Notes: generated from the sequence alone by a model not told the origin. Shown: positions 34,452-44,809, numbered from the stretch's first letter. The stretch is DNA of 64,000 nt from Hoeflea sp. YIM 152468 (GCF_029210485.1 NZ_JARGET010000023.1:62001-126000); one strand, 5' to 3'. Translations and numbers: made by a program.

Positions 34452-35467
34452 CGGGGGAACAGCCAGGCCTGCTGGAAGGGGCAATTCCACCCGAACGCAA
34501 CAGCGTGCTGTATGGTCATGATCACGCACAGGCGTTTCTGGCCAAAGCCTACAGCTCGGGGCGGATGCATCATGCCATCCTGATTGAAGGCCCGGAGGGA
34601 ATTGGCAAGGCCACGCTGGCCTACCGCTTCGCCCACCATGTGTTGAGCCACCCCGAGCCGTCGTCTGCGCCCGACCAGATCGCCGATCCGGATTGGGACG
34701 GCCTCGTCGGACGCCAGATGTCGGGCGGTGCCTCGCACAATGTGCTGCATCTGACCCGTCCGGTGGACGCCAAGACCGGCAAGGCCAAATCCGTCATCAC
34801 GGTTGACGAAGTGCGCCGGGCCGGAAAGTTTTTCAGCCAGACATCGGGCACCGGAAACTGGCGGATTGCAATCATCGACCCGGCCGATGATCTCAACCGC
34901 AATGCCGCCAATGCGATTCTCAAGATTCTCGAGGAGCCGCCGAAGCGGTCGCTGTTTCTGGTGCTGTCGCACACTCCGGGACGGCTGTTGCCGACAATCC
35001 GGTCGCGCTGCCTGTCGCTCAGGCTGCAGCCGCTCGCGGCTTCCGATCTCGACCGGGCGCTGACGCATCTGGGGGCAGCGCCGGGTGAAGCCGATGCCAT
35101 CATCCGGCTCAGCGAAGGCAGCGTCGCGCGCGCCTTGCTGCTGCGCAATTATGGCGGAGCGGATATTGCCGAGGCTTTTGTCGATATACTCCAGCGCGGC
35201 AGTCTCACCAATCGCGAGCCGATCTACAAACTCGCCGAAACGCTTGCCGCACGCGACCGCGATGTGGCATACGCGTTTTTTGTTGAATTCGCCGTCGACC
35301 GCGTGCAGCAGATGGCGCGGGAGGCCGGCGCAGCCGGTGATCTCGTGGAGGCCGACAGGCTGGCGCAGTTGTCGACCGCGCTGACGGCGCATTTCGCCGC
35401 TGCGGCATCTTTCAATCTGGATCGCAAGCAGACCGTGTTGCATACCTTCAGTCTGATCTTCGGGTAG
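34448..35467 (+). CDS. holB: DNA polymerase III subunit delta prime
   Basis: A 339-residue AAA+ subunit of the clamp loader that loads the beta clamp. Visible: the P-loop-like GPEGIGKAT, in which the usual Ser/Thr after Lys is Ala, consistent with delta prime not hydrolysing ATP; the SRC-type segment [11 protein letters not shown]; and the helical [15 protein letters not shown] zinc-finger cysteine set typical of gamma-complex delta prime is not seen in the DGLVGRQ region, as is common in alphaproteobacteria. It is coupled to tmk and lies 103 bases before metG. Confidence 0.92.
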   Translation: MTGEQPGLLEGAIPPERNSVLYGHDHAQAFLAKAYSSGRMHHAILIEGPEGIGKATLAYRFAHHVLSHPEPSSAPDQIADPDWDGLVGRQMSGGASHNVLHLTRPVDAKTGKAKSVITVDEVRRAGKFFSQTSGTGNWRIAIIDPADDLNRNAANAILKILEEPPKRSLFLVLSHTPGRLLPTIRSRCLSLRLQPLAASDLDRALTHLGAAPGEADAIIRLSEGSVARALLLRNYGGADIAEAFVDILQRGSLTNREPIYKLAETLAARDRDVAYAFFVEFAVDRVQQMAREAGAAGDLVEADRLAQLSTALTAHFAAAASFNLDRKQTVLHTFSLIFG

Positions 35468-35570
35468 ACCGGGCTTCGGGCATGGCATCGCGCGCAATTA
35501 TCGCTTATGACGGCGGCGGAGAGGGATACCGGGCTGGACCCGGGTCAAGACAGGGCAAGCAAAGGCTATC

Positions 35571-37115
35571 ATGAGCACCGAGCGTTATTTCATCACCACC
35601 CCGATCTTCTATCCCAACGGCGTGCCGCATATCGGTCACGCCTACACGGCGATTGCCACCGATGTGATGGCACGGTTCCAGCGGCTGGACGGCAAGGATG
35701 TGTTTTTCCTGTCGGGCACCGACGAGCACGGCCAGAAGATGCAGCAGACCGCCGAAGGGGAGGGCATCAAGCCGATAGAGCTTGCGGACAAGAACTCGGC
35801 TGTCTTCCGCGACATGCTGGTGCAGCTCAATTGTTCCAATGATGATTTCATCCGCACCACCGAGGAGCGGCACAAGACCTCGGTGCAGGAATTGTGGAAG
35901 CGGATGGAAGCCAATGGCGATATTTATCTGGGCAATTACGGCGGCTGGTACTCGGTTCGCCAGGAAGCCTATTTTGACGAGGCTGAAACCACGGTCGGTG
36001 AGGATGGCGTGCGCCGCGAACCGCTGGGCTCGCCGGTCGAATGGGTCGAGGAAGAAAGCTATTATTTCCGCCTGTCGGCCTATGCCGACAAGCTGCTGCA
36101 GCTTTACGAGACAACCCCCGATTTCGTCGCTCCGGCCGAGCGGCGCAACGAAGTGGCGAGCTTCGTCAAGTCCGGTCTGAGGGACCTGTCGATTTCGCGC
36201 ACGACATTTGACTGGGGGGTGCCGGTCCCCGGCAATGAAAAGCATGTGATGTATGTCTGGGTCGACGCGCTGACCAACTACATCACCGCTTGCGGCTTTC
36301 CCGACGAGTCGACTGACAAATGGAACTATTGGCCTGCCGTCCACATGATCGGCAAGGACATTGTGCGCTTTCACGCCGTCTACTGGCCGGCCTTCCTGAT
36401 GTCGGCTGGCCTTGAACTGCCTGCCAAAGTGTTCGCCCACGGCTTCCTTCTGGTCAAGGGCGAGAAAATGTCGAAGTCCATCGGCAATGTGGTCGACCCC
36501 TTCGCCTTGATCGATGCCTACGGGCTTGATCAGGTGCGCTATTTCTTCATGCGCGAAGTGCCGTTCGGTCAGGATGGCAGCTATAGTCCTGAAACAATCG
36601 CCACCCGGATCAACTCCGACCTGGCAAACGGCATTGGCAATCTCGCCAGCCGCTCCTTGTCGATGATCAACAAGAATTGCGATGGCAAGATGCCTGCCTG
36701 CGGGCCCTTGAGCGATGAAGACAGGGCGCTTTTGACCACCATCGACACGGTGATCCAGAGCGTTCGCGCCGATATGGCGGAGTTTCAGATCCACAAGGCG
36801 CTGGCCTCTGTCATCGATGTTGTGGCCGACAGCGACCGGTATTTCGCCAGCCAGGAGCCCTGGGCGCTGAAAAAGACGGATCCGGCGCGAATGGAAACCG
36901 TGCTGTATGTGACGGCGGAAACCGTGCGCCAGATTTCGATCCTGCTGCTGCCGTTCATGCCCGAATCGGCAAATCGATTGCTCGATCTGGTCTGTGCGCC
37001 GGCCGACAGGCGCAATTTTGCAGCCCTGGGCGAGGCCGGACGCTTGCAGGCCGGCACACCCATCGACAAGCCGGCGCCGATCTTCCCGCGCTATGTCGCG
37101 CCCGAGGAGGACTGA
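35571..37115 (+). CDS. metG: Methionyl-tRNA synthetase
   Basis: Charges tRNA-Met with methionine. The 514-residue class I synthetase has HIGH at residues 20-23 and KMSKS at residues 299-303. The connective-peptide domain lacks a four-cysteine zinc knuckle, typical of the short alphaproteobacterial MetG2-type form, and the C-terminal EMAP-like tRNA-binding extension of the E. coli enzyme is also absent. The anticodon-binding helical domain includes [14 protein letters not shown] and ends near residue 505. Five bases separate it from tatD, with which it forms a conserved operon. Confidence 0.96.
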   Translation: MSTERYFITTPIFYPNGVPHIGHAYTAIATDVMARFQRLDGKDVFFLSGTDEHGQKMQQTAEGEGIKPIELADKNSAVFRDMLVQLNCSNDDFIRTTEERHKTSVQELWKRMEANGDIYLGNYGGWYSVRQEAYFDEAETTVGEDGVRREPLGSPVEWVEEESYYFRLSAYADKLLQLYETTPDFVAPAERRNEVASFVKSGLRDLSISRTTFDWGVPVPGNEKHVMYVWVDALTNYITACGFPDESTDKWNYWPAVHMIGKDIVRFHAVYWPAFLMSAGLELPAKVFAHGFLLVKGEKMSKSIGNVVDPFALIDAYGLDQVRYFFMREVPFGQDGSYSPETIATRINSDLANGIGNLASRSLSMINKNCDGKMPACGPLSDEDRALLTTIDTVIQSVRADMAEFQIHKALASVIDVVADSDRYFASQEPWALKKTDPARMETVLYVTAETVRQISILLLPFMPESANRLLDLVCAPADRRNFAALGEAGRLQAGTPIDKPAPIFPRYVAPEED

Positions 37116-37120
37116 GCTGA

Positions 37121-37903
37121 ATGCTGATCGACACCCATTGCCATCTCGACTTTGCCGATTTCGACGCTGACCGCGACGAACTGGTCGAGCGTGCCCACAC
37201 ATCGGGCGTCCGGCAGATGGTGACGATTTCAACGCGTGTGCGCAAGCTTGACCGGTTGCTGGCTTTGACTGACCGCTATCCGGGCGTGTTCTGTTCTGTG
37301 GGAACCCATCCCAACAATGCCGCTGAAGAGCTCGATGTGAGTGCGGATGATCTGGTGGCTCTGGCCGAAGCCAACGCCAAGGTGGTGGCCATCGGCGAAG
37401 CCGGACTGGATTATTTTTACGACACGCAAAAGCCCGCTGACCAGAAGACCGGATTTGTCCGCCATATCGAGGCTGCGCGGCGAACGCAACTGCCGCTGAT
37501 CATTCACAGCCGCAGCGCTGACGCGGACATGGCCTCTATCCTGACCGAGGAAACAGGGAAGGGGGCCTTCCCTTTCATTTTGCATTGCTTTTCATCGGGC
37601 CAGGCACTGGCTGATACAGGTGTTGAACTCGGCGGCTATGTCTCCTTCACCGGCATTCTGACGTTCCCGAAATCGACCGAACTGCGCGACATCGCCAGGA
37701 CTGTGCCGATGGACCGCTTGCTGGTCGAGACCGACGCACCCTATCTGGCGCCCAAGCGCTGGCGCGGCAAGCGCAATGAACCCTCTTATGTCGTCAACAC
37801 CGCGGAGGTTCTGGCGGAGGTCAAGGGCGTCTCCTTTGCGGAGATGTCGCGGATCACCACCGAGAATGCCTTTCGATGCTTCAAAAAGATGCCGCGGCTG
37901 TGA
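37121..37903 (+). CDS. TatD family metal-dependent hydrolase
   Basis: A 260-residue TIM-barrel hydrolase related to TatD/YcfH, which act as metal-dependent DNases or D-aminoacyl hydrolases. The metal ligands appear as LIDTHCHLDF at the N-terminus, IGEAGLDYFYD in the middle, LIIHSR, FILHCFSSG and the late VETDAPYLAP. GAGGAGG before the ATG supports the start. It lies directly after metG and overlaps the following MBL gene, the common rhizobial order holB-metG-tatD-MBL. Confidence 0.94.
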   Translation: MLIDTHCHLDFADFDADRDELVERAHTSGVRQMVTISTRVRKLDRLLALTDRYPGVFCSVGTHPNNAAEELDVSADDLVALAEANAKVVAIGEAGLDYFYDTQKPADQKTGFVRHIEAARRTQLPLIIHSRSADADMASILTEETGKGAFPFILHCFSSGQALADTGVELGGYVSFTGILTFPKSTELRDIARTVPMDRLLVETDAPYLAPKRWRGKRNEPSYVVNTAEVLAEVKGVSFAEMSRITTENAFRCFKKMPRL

Positions 37904-38718
37904 CGGGTTCGGTCCACCGTCAGTTTACGATGCTCGGCTGCGCTTCCTCGCCTGGCGTACCGCGGGTCAATGGCGACTGGGGGGCGTGCGACCCGGACAA
38001 TCCGAAGAACCGGCGAACCCGCGCTGCATTCCTGATCCGGCAATATGGTGCTGATGGCGGTGAAACGACAATCGTCATCGACACCGGACCGGATTTCCGT
38101 GAGCAGATGCTGGCCAGCCGGGTGCGCACCATCGACGCCGTCCTTTACACCCATGCCCATGCCGACCACGTGCACGGCATAGACGATCTGCGCGGCTTTG
38201 CCTTGTCGCAACGCAAGCGGATTCCGATCCATGCCGATCCGGAAACCATGGCGCGGATTCGCGCCGGCTTCGGCTATTGTCTGGAAACGCCGTCGGGCAG
38301 CGAGTATCCGCCGATCACCGAACCGATCCTGATCAATTCGTTCGATCAGATGATCAGGATTACCGGCGCGGGCGGACCGGTCGACATCCAGCCACTCGAC
38401 CAGATGCATGGCTCGATCCGCTCGCTTGGCTTCCGGATCGGCAATCTGGCCTATTGCTGCGATGTCAGCGATTTTCCGCGCGCCACCGTGTCCAGGCTTC
38501 AGGATCTCGATGTGCTGATCATCGACTCGCTCCAGTACAAGCCGCACCCGAGCCACCTGTCTGTAGATCAGGCTTTGTGGTGGATCGAAAAGCTGAACCC
38601 GAAACGCGCCATTCTGACCCACATGCATGTGCCGCTTGATTACGATACCGTGCTGGCGGAAACTCCCGACCGGGTTGAGCCCGGTTATGATGGTTTGACA
38701 ATCAACTTTGAGCTTTAG
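37900..38718 (+). CDS. MBL-fold metallo-hydrolase (PhnP/YcfH-partner type)
   Basis: A 272-residue metallo-beta-lactamase-fold hydrolase, likely a phosphodiesterase or related nuclease. The metal motif THAHADH has ligands His85, His87, Asp89 and His90; later ligands occur in HGSIRSLGF, YCCDVSDF and ILTHMH. The N-terminal TMLGCASSPGVPR and GDWGACDPDNPKNRR are diagnostic of the family found downstream of tatD. GTG at 37900 is taken because it gives a four-base GTGA overlap with the tatD stop; ATG at 37876 is the alternative. The true substrate is not established from sequence; PhnP cleaves cyclic ribosyl phosphates. Confidence 0.9.
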   Translation: MTGSVHRQFTMLGCASSPGVPRVNGDWGACDPDNPKNRRTRAAFLIRQYGADGGETTIVIDTGPDFREQMLASRVRTIDAVLYTHAHADHVHGIDDLRGFALSQRKRIPIHADPETMARIRAGFGYCLETPSGSEYPPITEPILINSFDQMIRITGAGGPVDIQPLDQMHGSIRSLGFRIGNLAYCCDVSDFPRATVSRLQDLDVLIIDSLQYKPHPSHLSVDQALWWIEKLNPKRAILTHMHVPLDYDTVLAETPDRVEPGYDGLTINFEL

Positions 38719-38720
38719 CA

Positions 38721-39239
38721 ATGACAGACACTGCAACGGAAATGACGGCGGATCAGATCGCGCCGGGATCGAGTATGGCCCGCGTGGCGCAGGCGGCAAC
38801 TGACGCCGGTCTCAAGATCCGCATTCTCAAAATGGCACAATCGACCCGCACGGCGGAGGAAGCCGCCGAGGCGGCCGGCTGCGATGTCAGCCAGATCGTC
38901 AAGTCACTGGTGTTCGAAAACAGCCAAACCCAGAAGCTCACTCTGTTGTTGGTTTCTGGGGCTCACAATGCCGATATGGAATATCTCTCAGAGCGTTACG
39001 GGCTTTCCTTTGCCCGCTGCGAGGCCCGCCGGGTGCGTGAGGAGACCGGTTTTGCCATCGGTGGCGTGGCCCCGATCGGACACCTCGCGCCGATTGCGGT
39101 CTATATGGACCGGACGTTGCTGGAACACGGCCAGGTTTGGGCCGCTGCCGGGCGGCCTGACAGCGTGTTCAGCGTCAATCCGCAGGCTTTGGCGCCAGCA
39201 ATTCAGGCCGAAATTATTGATGTCCGGGCATCCGCCTGA
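38721..39239 (+). CDS. YbaK/EbsC-type aminoacyl-tRNA deacylase
   Basis: A 172-residue protein of the YbaK/ProX superfamily, which clears mischarged tRNAs (for example Cys-tRNA-Pro) in trans. Conserved features: the lysine in IVKSLVFE, the GAHNADMEYL segment, and GFAIGGVAPIGH near residue 110. It begins two bases after the MBL hydrolase stop, so it probably belongs to the metG-tatD transcript, a fitting place for a translation quality-control enzyme. Amino-acid specificity cannot be assigned. Confidence 0.9.
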   Translation: MTDTATEMTADQIAPGSSMARVAQAATDAGLKIRILKMAQSTRTAEEAAEAAGCDVSQIVKSLVFENSQTQKLTLLLVSGAHNADMEYLSERYGLSFARCEARRVREETGFAIGGVAPIGHLAPIAVYMDRTLLEHGQVWAAAGRPDSVFSVNPQALAPAIQAEIIDVRASA

Positions 39240-39267
39240 ACTCGTTCAAGCCGTTGTTCGATAAGGT

Positions 39268-40368
39268 TTATTCGGACTTCAGCCAATCCAGAATTGCGTC
39301 TGTGTGCTGGCCGCGCACTGGGATCGCACGCGGAGCGGCCTCTGGCTGCGTCGAAAACCGTGGCGCGGGCGCGGCCTGAAGCACACCGTCAATCGTCTGC
39401 CAGACTCCGCGTGCGGCCATGTGCGGCTCGGCTGCGGATTGCCGCGGGTCAAGGGTAGGGGCCACACAGGCGTCTGAACCCGCGAACACGGCTTCCCAAT
39501 GCGATCTGGGATGTCTGGCGAAAATTCCGGCCATCAATGCGGTCTGGCGCGGCCAACTTTCCGGTTCAAACTGGGAAGCAAAATCCGGATCATCGCCAAG
39601 CCCGAGACAGGAGAGGAATTCAGCATAGAATTTCGGCTCCAGGCATTGCACCGACATGTAGCCGCCATCCGCACAGGCATAGCAGCGGCTCCAGTGCGGA
39701 CCGTCCAGCAGGCTCTTGCTGCGCGCCATCGACAGACCGCCGGTCTGGGCCAGCGCCATCAGCAGGTTCATCATGTGGGCCGAGCCGTCAACGATGGCCG
39801 CATCGACCACCGTACCGCCACGCCCGGCGCGCGCCGCCAGCACGCCAGCCAGAATGCCGGCCACTAGATACAGCGCACCGCCACCGATATCGCCGACAAG
39901 CGTTGGCGGCGTAAATGGTGGCTCGCCCGCATTGCTGGCGTACCAGGCAGCGCCCGAAACGGAAATATAATTGAGATCATGACCGGCAGTCTGCGCCCGT
40001 GGTCCGGTCTGGCCCCAGCCGGTCATGCGGCCATAGACAAGATCGGGATTGACTGACTGCAGATCCACCGGCCCGAGGCCAAGCCGTTCCATCACGCCAG
40101 GCCTGAATCCTTCGATCAGGGCTTCGGAACGGCGTGCCAGCGCCTTGAGCGCCATCACGTCCTCGGTTGCTTTCAGATCAAGTTCGATCGAGCGTTTGCC
40201 CCGGTCGAGCACCGACCGGTCCGGCATGCCTGGCGCCGGTCGCGCAGTCTTGCGATGAACCACGATCACATCGGCGCCAAGATCGGCCAGCAGCATGCCC
40301 GCGAACGGTGCCGGACCCAGAGCTTCGATCTCGATGATCCGCAGACCTTGCAGCATTCCATTCCTCAT
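39268..40368 (-). CDS. CaiB/BaiF-type CoA transferase (alpha-methylacyl-CoA racemase-like)
   Basis: A 366-residue family III CoA transferase / racemase. Visible: the N-terminal LRIIEIEALGPAPFAGMLLADLGADVI, the CoA-binding VLDRGKRSIELDLK, and the MTGWGQTGPRAQTAGHDLNYI segment with the Asp expected for catalysis. GPAPFAG rather than carnitine-type features, and the length, favour alpha-methylacyl-CoA racemase (branched-chain lipid degradation). GAGG eight bases upstream supports ATG at 40368; ATG at 40356 is possible. It is monocistronic and convergent with ybaK, 28 bases away. Confidence 0.9.
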   Translation of the reverse strand: MRNGMLQGLRIIEIEALGPAPFAGMLLADLGADVIVVHRKTARPAPGMPDRSVLDRGKRSIELDLKATEDVMALKALARRSEALIEGFRPGVMERLGLGPVDLQSVNPDLVYGRMTGWGQTGPRAQTAGHDLNYISVSGAAWYASNAGEPPFTPPTLVGDIGGGALYLVAGILAGVLAARAGRGGTVVDAAIVDGSAHMMNLLMALAQTGGLSMARSKSLLDGPHWSRCYACADGGYMSVQCLEPKFYAEFLSCLGLGDDPDFASQFEPESWPRQTALMAGIFARHPRSHWEAVFAGSDACVAPTLDPRQSAAEPHMAARGVWQTIDGVLQAAPAPRFSTQPEAAPRAIPVRGQHTDAILDWLKSE

Positions 40369-40644
40369 GCGTTGAACCTCGATACCTTGACGGCACGAGC
40401 CACTGAAACGACAAACATCAGCTTTGTCCAGCCGTCAGCCTGATGGTAGAAGCAAACCGCGTCCTGGTCCGGCAACTCTCTTGATGTACATGCGAAATGT
40501 GCGGCAATGTTCTGAATATCATGATCTTTCATGGCTGCCGCGTGTGCGGGTTCACACTGCCTCTAGTTCCATAATCCATCTTATGCGATCTTTGCATGCA
40601 GCAACCAGAAAGGCGAAGATCCGGTGTCGGCTTGTCTGCGACGC

Positions 40645-41580
40645 TCAGAAAAACAGCGTCATTGACGTCGACTGTTCCTGCGGCACCTGGTCGACGAACA
40701 TCTGCCACGCATGCTGGTAGGATGGCAGATAATTCAGCTCGTGCCCCTCGCCGAGTTTTTCAAGCTCGCTGTAGGCCTGTACCATCCTGTCGACGAAGCC
40801 AAATCCCGACGACAGCTTCTCCGGTTGCTTGCCGGTTTGCGCAGCAGTGCTCTCATAGAGGTATTGCGCCGCAGCGCGCTGCTCCATCCATTCAGGCGAC
40901 GTCCTTTTTTCCTCAAGGCTGACCTGATCGAGCCAGAGTGCGCCCGCCCTCCCCACGGCCATGTGATCCGAAGGATCGCGTCCGTCCTTGTCAGCAAAAG
41001 CACCAGCCAACCGCGACGGCCCCTGGTAGAGACCCATGGCGAGCGATTGCTGCTGTGTCATGATCGACTGCGCAATTTCCATTTCGACTGCGGAGAACAG
41101 TCCGGACTCGTCGGTTCGTATGGCATTGAGGGCGCGCCGGTCCAGATCGCCGAATGCGGTGTACCAGTCGACCGCCTCATTGCTCTTTGGCCGGAACGGC
41201 TGACCGCTGTCTGCCATTTGCTGGTACCGCGCATCAATGGCTCTGCGAGCCAGTTCGGAAACCTCGGATTTTGCATTGCCCGACGAGAACGGTTCGGCAG
41301 ATGGATCGGTGACAGCAATTGCAAGATTGGTGCTGGAATGGCCTGCCCGTACCGGCAGGAAGATTTCATAGCCATTGGGTTGGGATGAAGCAAAGCGCAA
41401 CACAGGCTGCGTCACCTGGCCGATGCTGTCATAGGTGCCGTGATCGTCGACGTCGGAAATCGGACCGAGATCCTGGTAGGATTCGATCGCATAAGAAAGA
41501 AGGGTTGAGGCGGGTTCCCGGGTCAGTCCCGTTTGTCTTGCGGTTTGAATACTCGAAAGACCGACGCCTTCGATATTCAT
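40645..41580 (-). CDS. Hypothetical protein (311 aa)
   Basis: I do not recognise this protein. It has no signal peptide or membrane helix. The N-terminal 90 residues are Ser/Thr-rich and polar; the rest is predominantly helical with many Ala, Glu and Gln residues (VEMEIAQSIMTQQQSLAMGLY, RAAAQYLYESTAAQTG). AAGGAG seven bases before ATG at 41580 fixes the start and removes 13 upstream residues of the longer frame. It is flanked by intergenic DNA on both sides (276 bases to the CoA transferase, about 240 to the carboxypeptidase) and appears to be transcribed alone. Confidence 0.75.
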   Translation of the reverse strand: MNIEGVGLSSIQTARQTGLTREPASTLLSYAIESYQDLGPISDVDDHGTYDSIGQVTQPVLRFASSQPNGYEIFLPVRAGHSSTNLAIAVTDPSAEPFSSGNAKSEVSELARRAIDARYQQMADSGQPFRPKSNEAVDWYTAFGDLDRRALNAIRTDESGLFSAVEMEIAQSIMTQQQSLAMGLYQGPSRLAGAFADKDGRDPSDHMAVGRAGALWLDQVSLEEKRTSPEWMEQRAAAQYLYESTAAQTGKQPEKLSSGFGFVDRMVQAYSELEKLGEGHELNYLPSYQHAWQMFVDQVPQEQSTSMTLFF

Positions 41581-41821
41581 CGACTGGCTCCTTACACTGT
41601 GATTCTCAGCATTGTGCAACGGCCTTGTCCGAAGCTGTTCAGAACCTCAGGCCGACGCCAATCTGCCTTGTCGCCTGGGCTTTCACCGGTCCTGGCGCTC
41701 ACCAGACTTGATCTGTCAGGCCTTTCGGCTCGCCCACATCACGGTTCTGCTGGCCCTGCCCTTGCGAGCGGTTCCCGGTTGGCTTATCCGGTAAGGCGTT
41801 TTCACCCCCCGGAGTCTTTTC

Positions 41822-43309
41822 ATGTCCTTTGCCAAGCTAGATGCCCACTGCCGCGCCCTTGGCGCCCTGGACCACGCTCTGGCCATTCTCGGCACCGATG
41901 AAGCCACCCACATGGCGCCGGGCGGCGGCGAGAGCCGCGCCGAGGCGATGGCGTCGCTGTCGGGCATGTATCACCGTCAGGCGACCGACAAGAATGTGGC
42001 GGACTGGATTGCTGCGGCGAAGGCCGAAACGCTGTCCTCCGAACAGCAGATCGCAGTCGGCGAGTTCGAACGCAGCTACATCAACATGACCTGCCTGCCC
42101 ACTGATTTTATCGAACGCAAGATGCGCACCAGCATGCGCTCCGAGCAATTGTGGCGCAAGGCGCGGCCCAAGGGCGACTGGGCGGCGTTCCAGCCGGCGC
42201 TGGAAGCCGTTGTTGCGATGATGCGCGAGGAAGCCGCGATGCGCGCCGAGGTGCTGGAGCTCGCGCCGTATGACGCGTTGATGGAGCAGTTTGATCCGGG
42301 CAACCGCACCGCTGCCATTGATCCGGTTTTCGCCGAGCTCAAGGCATTCCTGGTGGAGTTCGTGCCCGAGGCGCTCGCGGTCCAGCAGGAGCGACTGCAA
42401 ACGCGTCCGCTCAAGCCGCTCTCGGGCGATTATCCTGTCGAGCGGCAGAAGGCGCTCGGCCTGGCGATGATGCAGGCCATCGGCTTTGACATGAACCATG
42501 GCAGCCTCTCGGTCTCCGACCACCCGTTCTGTGGCGGTGTGCCCAGCGATGTGCGGATGACCACGCGCTACCGCACCGACGAGTTTCTGCCCGCCTTGAT
42601 GGGCATCCTGCACGAGACCGGCCACGGCCTTTACGAGCAGAATCTGCCCAAGGATTGGACTCACTGGCCGTCAGGCAAGGCGCGCGGCATGTCGATCCAT
42701 GAAAGCCAGAGCCTGTTCGTCGAAAAGCAGATCGGCCGCAATCCGGCGTTCTGGCACTTTGCCCTGCCCCAGGTCGACGCGCACCTGAAGGAAAGCTGGA
42801 CCATCGAGGATCTGCTGCCGCATGTGCATCAGGTCAGGCGCGGCAAGATTCGGGTCGATGCCGACGAGGTCACCTACCCGCTGCACGTGATTCTGCGCTA
42901 TGAACTGGAGCAGGATCTGCTGTCCGGCCGCGTCGAGGTGAAGGATGTGCCCGATGCCTGGGACGCCAAGATGCAGGAATCGCTCGGCATTTCCACCATC
43001 GATGATCCGCAGAACGGACCGATGCAGGATGTGCACTGGCCGTCCGGATCTTTCGGCTATTTCCCCTCCTACACGCTGGGTGCGCTGATGGCGGCGCAGC
43101 AATGGGCGGCAATCCAGAAGACCAATCCGGATGTCGACGCACAGATCGCGGCGGGCGATTTTGAACTGCTCAACGCCTGGCGGCGCGACAACATCTGGGC
43201 AAAGGCATCCACCGCCTCAACGCCCGAAATTCTCAAGCAGGCGACCGGGGAAGAGCTCAACCCCGCCTATTTCATCGCCCATCTCAGAGCGCGTTACGGG
43301 AAACAGTGA
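41822..43309 (+). CDS. Carboxypeptidase M32 (thermostable Taq metallocarboxypeptidase type)
   Basis: A 495-residue cytosolic zinc carboxypeptidase that removes C-terminal residues from peptides. The zinc motif HExxH is HETGH, followed by the third ligand glutamate in GMSIHESQSLFVEKQIGRN, diagnostic of family M32. Other family blocks include PFCGGVPSDVRMTTRY and the late GSFGYFPSYTLGALMAAQ. Length is typical (about 500). It stands alone and is convergent with the DMT transporter 31 bases away. Confidence 0.95.
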   Translation: MSFAKLDAHCRALGALDHALAILGTDEATHMAPGGGESRAEAMASLSGMYHRQATDKNVADWIAAAKAETLSSEQQIAVGEFERSYINMTCLPTDFIERKMRTSMRSEQLWRKARPKGDWAAFQPALEAVVAMMREEAAMRAEVLELAPYDALMEQFDPGNRTAAIDPVFAELKAFLVEFVPEALAVQQERLQTRPLKPLSGDYPVERQKALGLAMMQAIGFDMNHGSLSVSDHPFCGGVPSDVRMTTRYRTDEFLPALMGILHETGHGLYEQNLPKDWTHWPSGKARGMSIHESQSLFVEKQIGRNPAFWHFALPQVDAHLKESWTIEDLLPHVHQVRRGKIRVDADEVTYPLHVILRYELEQDLLSGRVEVKDVPDAWDAKMQESLGISTIDDPQNGPMQDVHWPSGSFGYFPSYTLGALMAAQQWAAIQKTNPDVDAQIAAGDFELLNAWRRDNIWAKASTASTPEILKQATGEELNPAYFIAHLRARYGKQ

Positions 43310-43340
43310 GGCCCGCCCGCCAATCTCCACGCCCTGCCCC

Positions 43341-44255
43341 TTACAGCATGGCTTCGCCCGGAGCTGCGGCGGAAACTCTGGCCTCGGCTGCGGCCTGGCG
43401 GCGGCGGGTGCGTTCGCGCATGATCGTGTAGATGCCGGTGGCAATGATGATGCAGGCGCCTGCCAGCGTGTAAAAATCCGGGAATTCCGCAAACACCAGG
43501 ATGCCGATCACGGTGGAAAACACCAGCCGCACATAACGGAACGGTGTCACAACGCCGATTTCTCCAATGCGAGTCGCCTCGGTCAGCGCCCAGTAAGCCC
43601 CCACGCCGACCACCAGTGCACCGGTCAGATAGCTGCTTTCCCGCAGTGTCGGCATTTCCGCACCGCCGGTGAAGACCAAAAGGACCGCGCCCGACAGGCC
43701 GACTGCAAAAAACCCCCAGGCCGCCAATTGCAGCGAGGAAATGGCTTTCGGCACCCGGCGGCTGGAAAGATCACGGATCGCCAGACCAACCACGCCCGCC
43801 ACCGCCCACAGAACTTCGGGCTCGAACCCGTCAAGCCCGGGCCGGATGACCAGCAATACGCCGCCAAAGCCAACCAGAATCGCAGTCCAGCGGCGCCAGC
43901 CCACCGCCTCGCCCAGCACCAGCGCCGCGCCCATGGTCACCAGCAGCGGCGTCGCCTGCAAAATCGTGGTGAGTGTGGCCAGCGGGATCAACGACAATGC
44001 GGTGACAAAACACAGGCCGCCTAGCATTTCGCTGAGATTTCGCAGCACCACCGCCGGGTGAAAAAATCCTTTTGAAAACACGCTGGTGCCAGCCAGCCGG
44101 GCGTAAATCGCAAAAGCCATTGCGCCAAAGAACCCCAGCACCACCAATATCTGCCCCACCGGCAGGCCTGACGCGGCCAGCTTGATGAACATGTCCTCGG
44201 CGGCAAACCCCACCATGCCAAGAACCATCAGAATGATGCCGCGCATATTGTCCAT
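43341..44255 (-). CDS. DMT-family (EamA) transporter
   Basis: A 304-residue inner-membrane protein with ten hydrophobic segments in two EamA repeats, the drug/metabolite transporter arrangement. Repeat 1 includes GMVGFAAEDMFIKLAASG and repeat 2 includes VVGLAIRDLSSRRVP. The last segment is followed by a basic Ala-rich tail. Start at 44255 is chosen; the longer frame starts within non-hydrophobic sequence. It is 101 bases downstream of a marR gene on the same strand, so it may be the exporter controlled by it. Substrate unknown. Confidence 0.88.
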   Translation of the reverse strand: MDNMRGIILMVLGMVGFAAEDMFIKLAASGLPVGQILVVLGFFGAMAFAIYARLAGTSVFSKGFFHPAVVLRNLSEMLGGLCFVTALSLIPLATLTTILQATPLLVTMGAALVLGEAVGWRRWTAILVGFGGVLLVIRPGLDGFEPEVLWAVAGVVGLAIRDLSSRRVPKAISSLQLAAWGFFAVGLSGAVLLVFTGGAEMPTLRESSYLTGALVVGVGAYWALTEATRIGEIGVVTPFRYVRLVFSTVIGILVFAEFPDFYTLAGACIIIATGIYTIMRERTRRRQAAAEARVSAAAPGEAML

Positions 44256-44356
44256 AAAAGCTGATCCGATCAAACTTGCATGACGACTGCGCCAGAGCGG
44301 ACGCAATCAATTAATTGCTCGTGCCTAGCCGGTTTCAGGCAGAGAAGGAAATCTTT

Positions 44357-44809
44357 TCAGCTCTCCGGGCGCTCCGCACTGACGCCGCGCAAGGCTGCGG
44401 CGACCCGGCCCATCATGCTCACGAACAACGCCCGCTCCGCTTCCGGAAGGCCCTTGAGCACCAGATCGTTGGCTGTCACCGCGGCCAAAGTGGCCGGTGC
44501 CTGCAACGTCTGTGCGTGATGGCTCAGCCAGACCTGTTGCGAACGCCGGTCCTCGGGGTGAGGTCTGCGCTCGATCAACCCGTCACGCTGCATCCGCGAC
44601 AGCGTGTTGGCCATCGTCGCCTGTTCGACACCGAGACGCAGCGTCAGATCACTCTGGGTCAACCCGTCGTCCATCCACAGTTCGTTGAGGGCAAGAAACT
44701 GGGCCGGCGACAGCTTCAGAGGTTGAAGCCGGTTTTGCAAGGCTGCGGTGTACAGCCGGGCAATGTCGCTTGCCAGAACACCGGCGGAGCGGGATTTGTC
44801 AAAGGTCAT
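44357..44809 (-). CDS. MarR family transcriptional regulator
   Basis: A 150-residue winged-helix dimer regulator. The helix-turn-helix LTQSDLTLRLGVEQATMANTLSRMQRDGLIERRP and the wing HPEDRRSQQVWLS are characteristic. It would bind phenolic or other small ligands and release its operator. Two matched palindromes lie just upstream (44828-44839 and 44850-44861), suggesting autoregulation. It is divergent from yqaA and precedes a DMT transporter on its own strand. ATG at 44809 is used; an ATG at 44824 would add five residues. Confidence 0.92.
   Translation of the reverse strand: MTFDKSRSAGVLASDIARLYTAALQNRLQPLKLSPAQFLALNELWMDDGLTQSDLTLRLGVEQATMANTLSRMQRDGLIERRPHPEDRRSQQVWLSHHAQTLQAPATLAAVTANDLVLKGLPEAERALFVSMMGRVAAALRGVSAERPES

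Noticed and set aside
34448-35467. HolB Walker A with Ala after Lys as a mutation
   Set aside because: Delta prime subunits do not need to hydrolyse ATP and often lack a full Walker A.
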